Positions 62,940-64,000 of a stretch of DNA of 64,000 nucleotides are shown in pieces. Source of the DNA: UBA7803 sp034522075 (GTDB taxonomy: Bacteria; Pseudomonadota; Gammaproteobacteria; Pseudomonadales; Azotimanducaceae); assembly GCA_034522075.1 (NCBI GenBank), contig JAXHLO010000017.1:19034-83033 (forward strand), written 5' to 3'. A program made the position numbers and the translations under genes. The notes below the pieces were generated by a model. That model saw nothing but the letters and a program-made list of their open reading frames with translations, was not told where the DNA came from and ran no database searches. The stretch's first letter is position 1, and the number at the start of each line of letters is the position of its first letter.

Positions 62940-64000
62940 ATGCGCGACTCTGTGCCGCCCGTGGTCGATCTGGTGCTGGCGGGCGGCGGGCACAGTCACG
63001 TCCAGGTGCTGCGATCGCTGGGCATGCGCCCTCTGCCCGGCGCCCGCATCACCGTCATCAGCCGCGAAGTCTTCACCCCGTATTCCGGCATGCTGCCCGG
63101 TCACGTGGCCGGCTGTTACGCCGAGCGCGACATTCACATCGATCTGGGGCCGCTGGCCCGGTTCGCCGGAGCGCGGCTGCTTGCCGCCGAGGTGACGGCG
63201 CTGGATCTCGACGCGGGGCGCATCGATCTGGATGGTTATCCCAGCGTGCGCTTCGACGTGTTGTCCCTCAACACGGGAGCCGTACCGGCGGCGGTGGGCG
63301 AATGCGGCATCAAGGTCAAACCCATCGGTCGATTCCTGCCGCGCTGGCGTGAGGTGGTCGAACAGGTCTTGCCGGGACAGCAGATCACCCTGGTGGGCGG
63401 CGGTGCCGGCGGTGTGGAGCTGGCCATGGCCATGCGGCGCGCGCTGGGGCCAGAGGTCCATCTCACTGTGGTGACCGATACGCTGCTGGCGGGCCACGGT
63501 GAACGCGCGGCAGCACGGCTGCGCGCCGCCTTGCACCGTCATGGCATCGACGTTGTCGAAGACTTCCGGGTGGCACAAGCCAGCAACACGGCGAATGGCC
63601 AGGAGCTGGTGGCGGAAGACGGACGCCGCCGGCACAGCAATCATCTGTTCTGGGTAACCGGGGTGGCAGCGCCCGGCTGGCTCGACCGCGCCGGCCTGAG
63701 TACGGATGCCGGCGGATTCGTCCGGGTCGATCGGCACCTGCGCTCGCTGTCCCATCCCCAGGTGTTTGCCGCCGGCGACGTGGCAGCTCTGGAAGGTCAG
63801 AGGCGCGCCAAGTCCGGGGTCTATGCGGTACGCCAGGGTCCGGTGCTCACAGCCAATCTGCGCCGCAGCGTGCTGGGCGGGCGGCTGGTTCGTTATCGGG
63901 CGCAACGGCGGGTGCTGGCCATCATCGGCACTGCCGACGGGCGGGCAGTGGCCTCCCGCGGCACCTGGAGCGCTGCCGGGCGCTGGGTGTGGTGGTGGGC
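62940..64000 (+). CDS. FAD-dependent oxidoreductase, SelD N-terminal-like (runs off the window)
   Basis: A pyridine-nucleotide-disulfide type oxidoreductase, open to the right edge. ATG 62940 gives VDLVLAGGGHSHVQVLRSL (FAD dinucleotide motif), RPLPGARITVISREVFTPYSGMLPGHVAG, ITLVGGGAGGVELAMAMRR (NAD motif) and HPQVFAAGDVAAL. The segment VASRGTWSAAGRWVWWW near the edge is like the region just before the kinase domain in selenide-water dikinase fusions. So it may be the N-terminal half of SelD, or a stand-alone member. Its start lies 9 bases after the acidic protein stop. The C-terminus is not visible. Confidence 0.82.
   Translation, partial: MRDSVPPVVDLVLAGGGHSHVQVLRSLGMRPLPGARITVISREVFTPYSGMLPGHVAGCYAERDIHIDLGPLARFAGARLLAAEVTALDLDAGRIDLDGYPSVRFDVLSLNTGAVPAAVGECGIKVKPIGRFLPRWREVVEQVLPGQQITLVGGGAGGVELAMAMRRALGPEVHLTVVTDTLLAGHGERAAARLRAALHRHGIDVVEDFRVAQASNTANGQELVAEDGRRRHSNHLFWVTGVAAPGWLDRAGLSTDAGGFVRVDRHLRSLSHPQVFAAGDVAALEGQRRAKSGVYAVRQGPVLTANLRRSVLGGRLVRYRAQRRVLAIIGTADGRAVASRGTWSAAGRWVWWW

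Overview
The window is GC-rich, densely packed bacterial chromosome with about 60 protein genes and no rRNA, tRNA, CRISPR array, prophage or intact insertion sequence that I can see. It reads as a Gram-negative gammaproteobacterium: there is a TonB-dependent receptor, several lipoproteins and signal peptides, an RhlE-type helicase, a small SutA/PA3496-like acidic protein, REP-like palindromes, and a type III pantothenate kinase next to panB and panC. I cannot place it more finely from sequence alone. The gene content is that of an aerobic degrader of hydrophobic substrates: acyl-CoA ligases, acyl-CoA dehydrogenases, MaoC hydratases, a thiolase-like enzyme, CYP153 P450s and a full propionyl-CoA to succinyl-CoA route.

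Layout. 1-4.1 kb: a BaiB-like acyl-CoA ligase (cut by the left edge) and a divergent TonB receptor, both frameshifted. 4.2-8 kb: housekeeping genes (DEAD-box helicase, RRM protein, small unknowns) and an FMN-dependent 2-hydroxyacid dehydrogenase. 8.1-14.9 kb: putA, an MFS carrier, an HSD10-like dehydrogenase and a TauD/TfdA oxygenase. 15-21.3 kb: ferredoxin, two tandem CYP153 P450s, a PQQ-type sugar dehydrogenase lipoprotein and a DUF885 peptidase-like protein. 22-27.1 kb: epoxide-hydrolase-like enzyme, second ferredoxin, coaE, PHP protein, two MaoC hydratases, DUF35 protein and a thiolase-like protein without the catalytic cysteine. 27.2-35 kb: a REP-like cluster, methylmalonyl-CoA mutase, epimerase and both propionyl-CoA carboxylase subunits. 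35-45 kb: HDOD protein, FadD19-like ligase, acyl-CoA dehydrogenase, remnant of a short-chain dehydrogenase, pyrophosphatase, SDR, GPH carrier, and the valine-branch pair isobutyryl-CoA dehydrogenase/mmsA. 45-51 kb: FHA-like membrane protein, PLP decarboxylase, envelope unknowns and a YtcJ-like amidohydrolase. 51-54.8 kb: panB-panC-coaX and a site-2 protease. 54.8-64 kb: NhaC, a DUF457 membrane protein, an NSS carrier divergent from a sarcosine-oxidase-like enzyme, MFS carrier, metallo-beta-lactamase-fold hydrolase, small acidic protein and a SelD-N-terminal-like oxidoreductase cut by the right edge.

How it fits together. Two ligases activate acids, dehydrogenases and hydratases process the CoA thioesters, and the DUF35/thiolase-like pair together with the two MaoC proteins resembles the ChsH1-ChsH2-Ltp2 hydratase/retro-aldolase that removes a propionyl-CoA from the sterol side chain. 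The released propionyl-CoA, and that from valine through isobutyryl-CoA and methylmalonate semialdehyde, can be carried to succinyl-CoA by pccAB, mce and the mutase in the same window. CoA supply genes (panB, panC, coaX, coaE) lie close by. The sterol or isoprenoid link is my inference.

Quality warning. At least seven otherwise well-conserved genes carry single-base frameshifts, several in C or G runs, whereas most genes are intact. This looks more like residual indel error in the assembly than decay, but the sequence alone cannot settle it.
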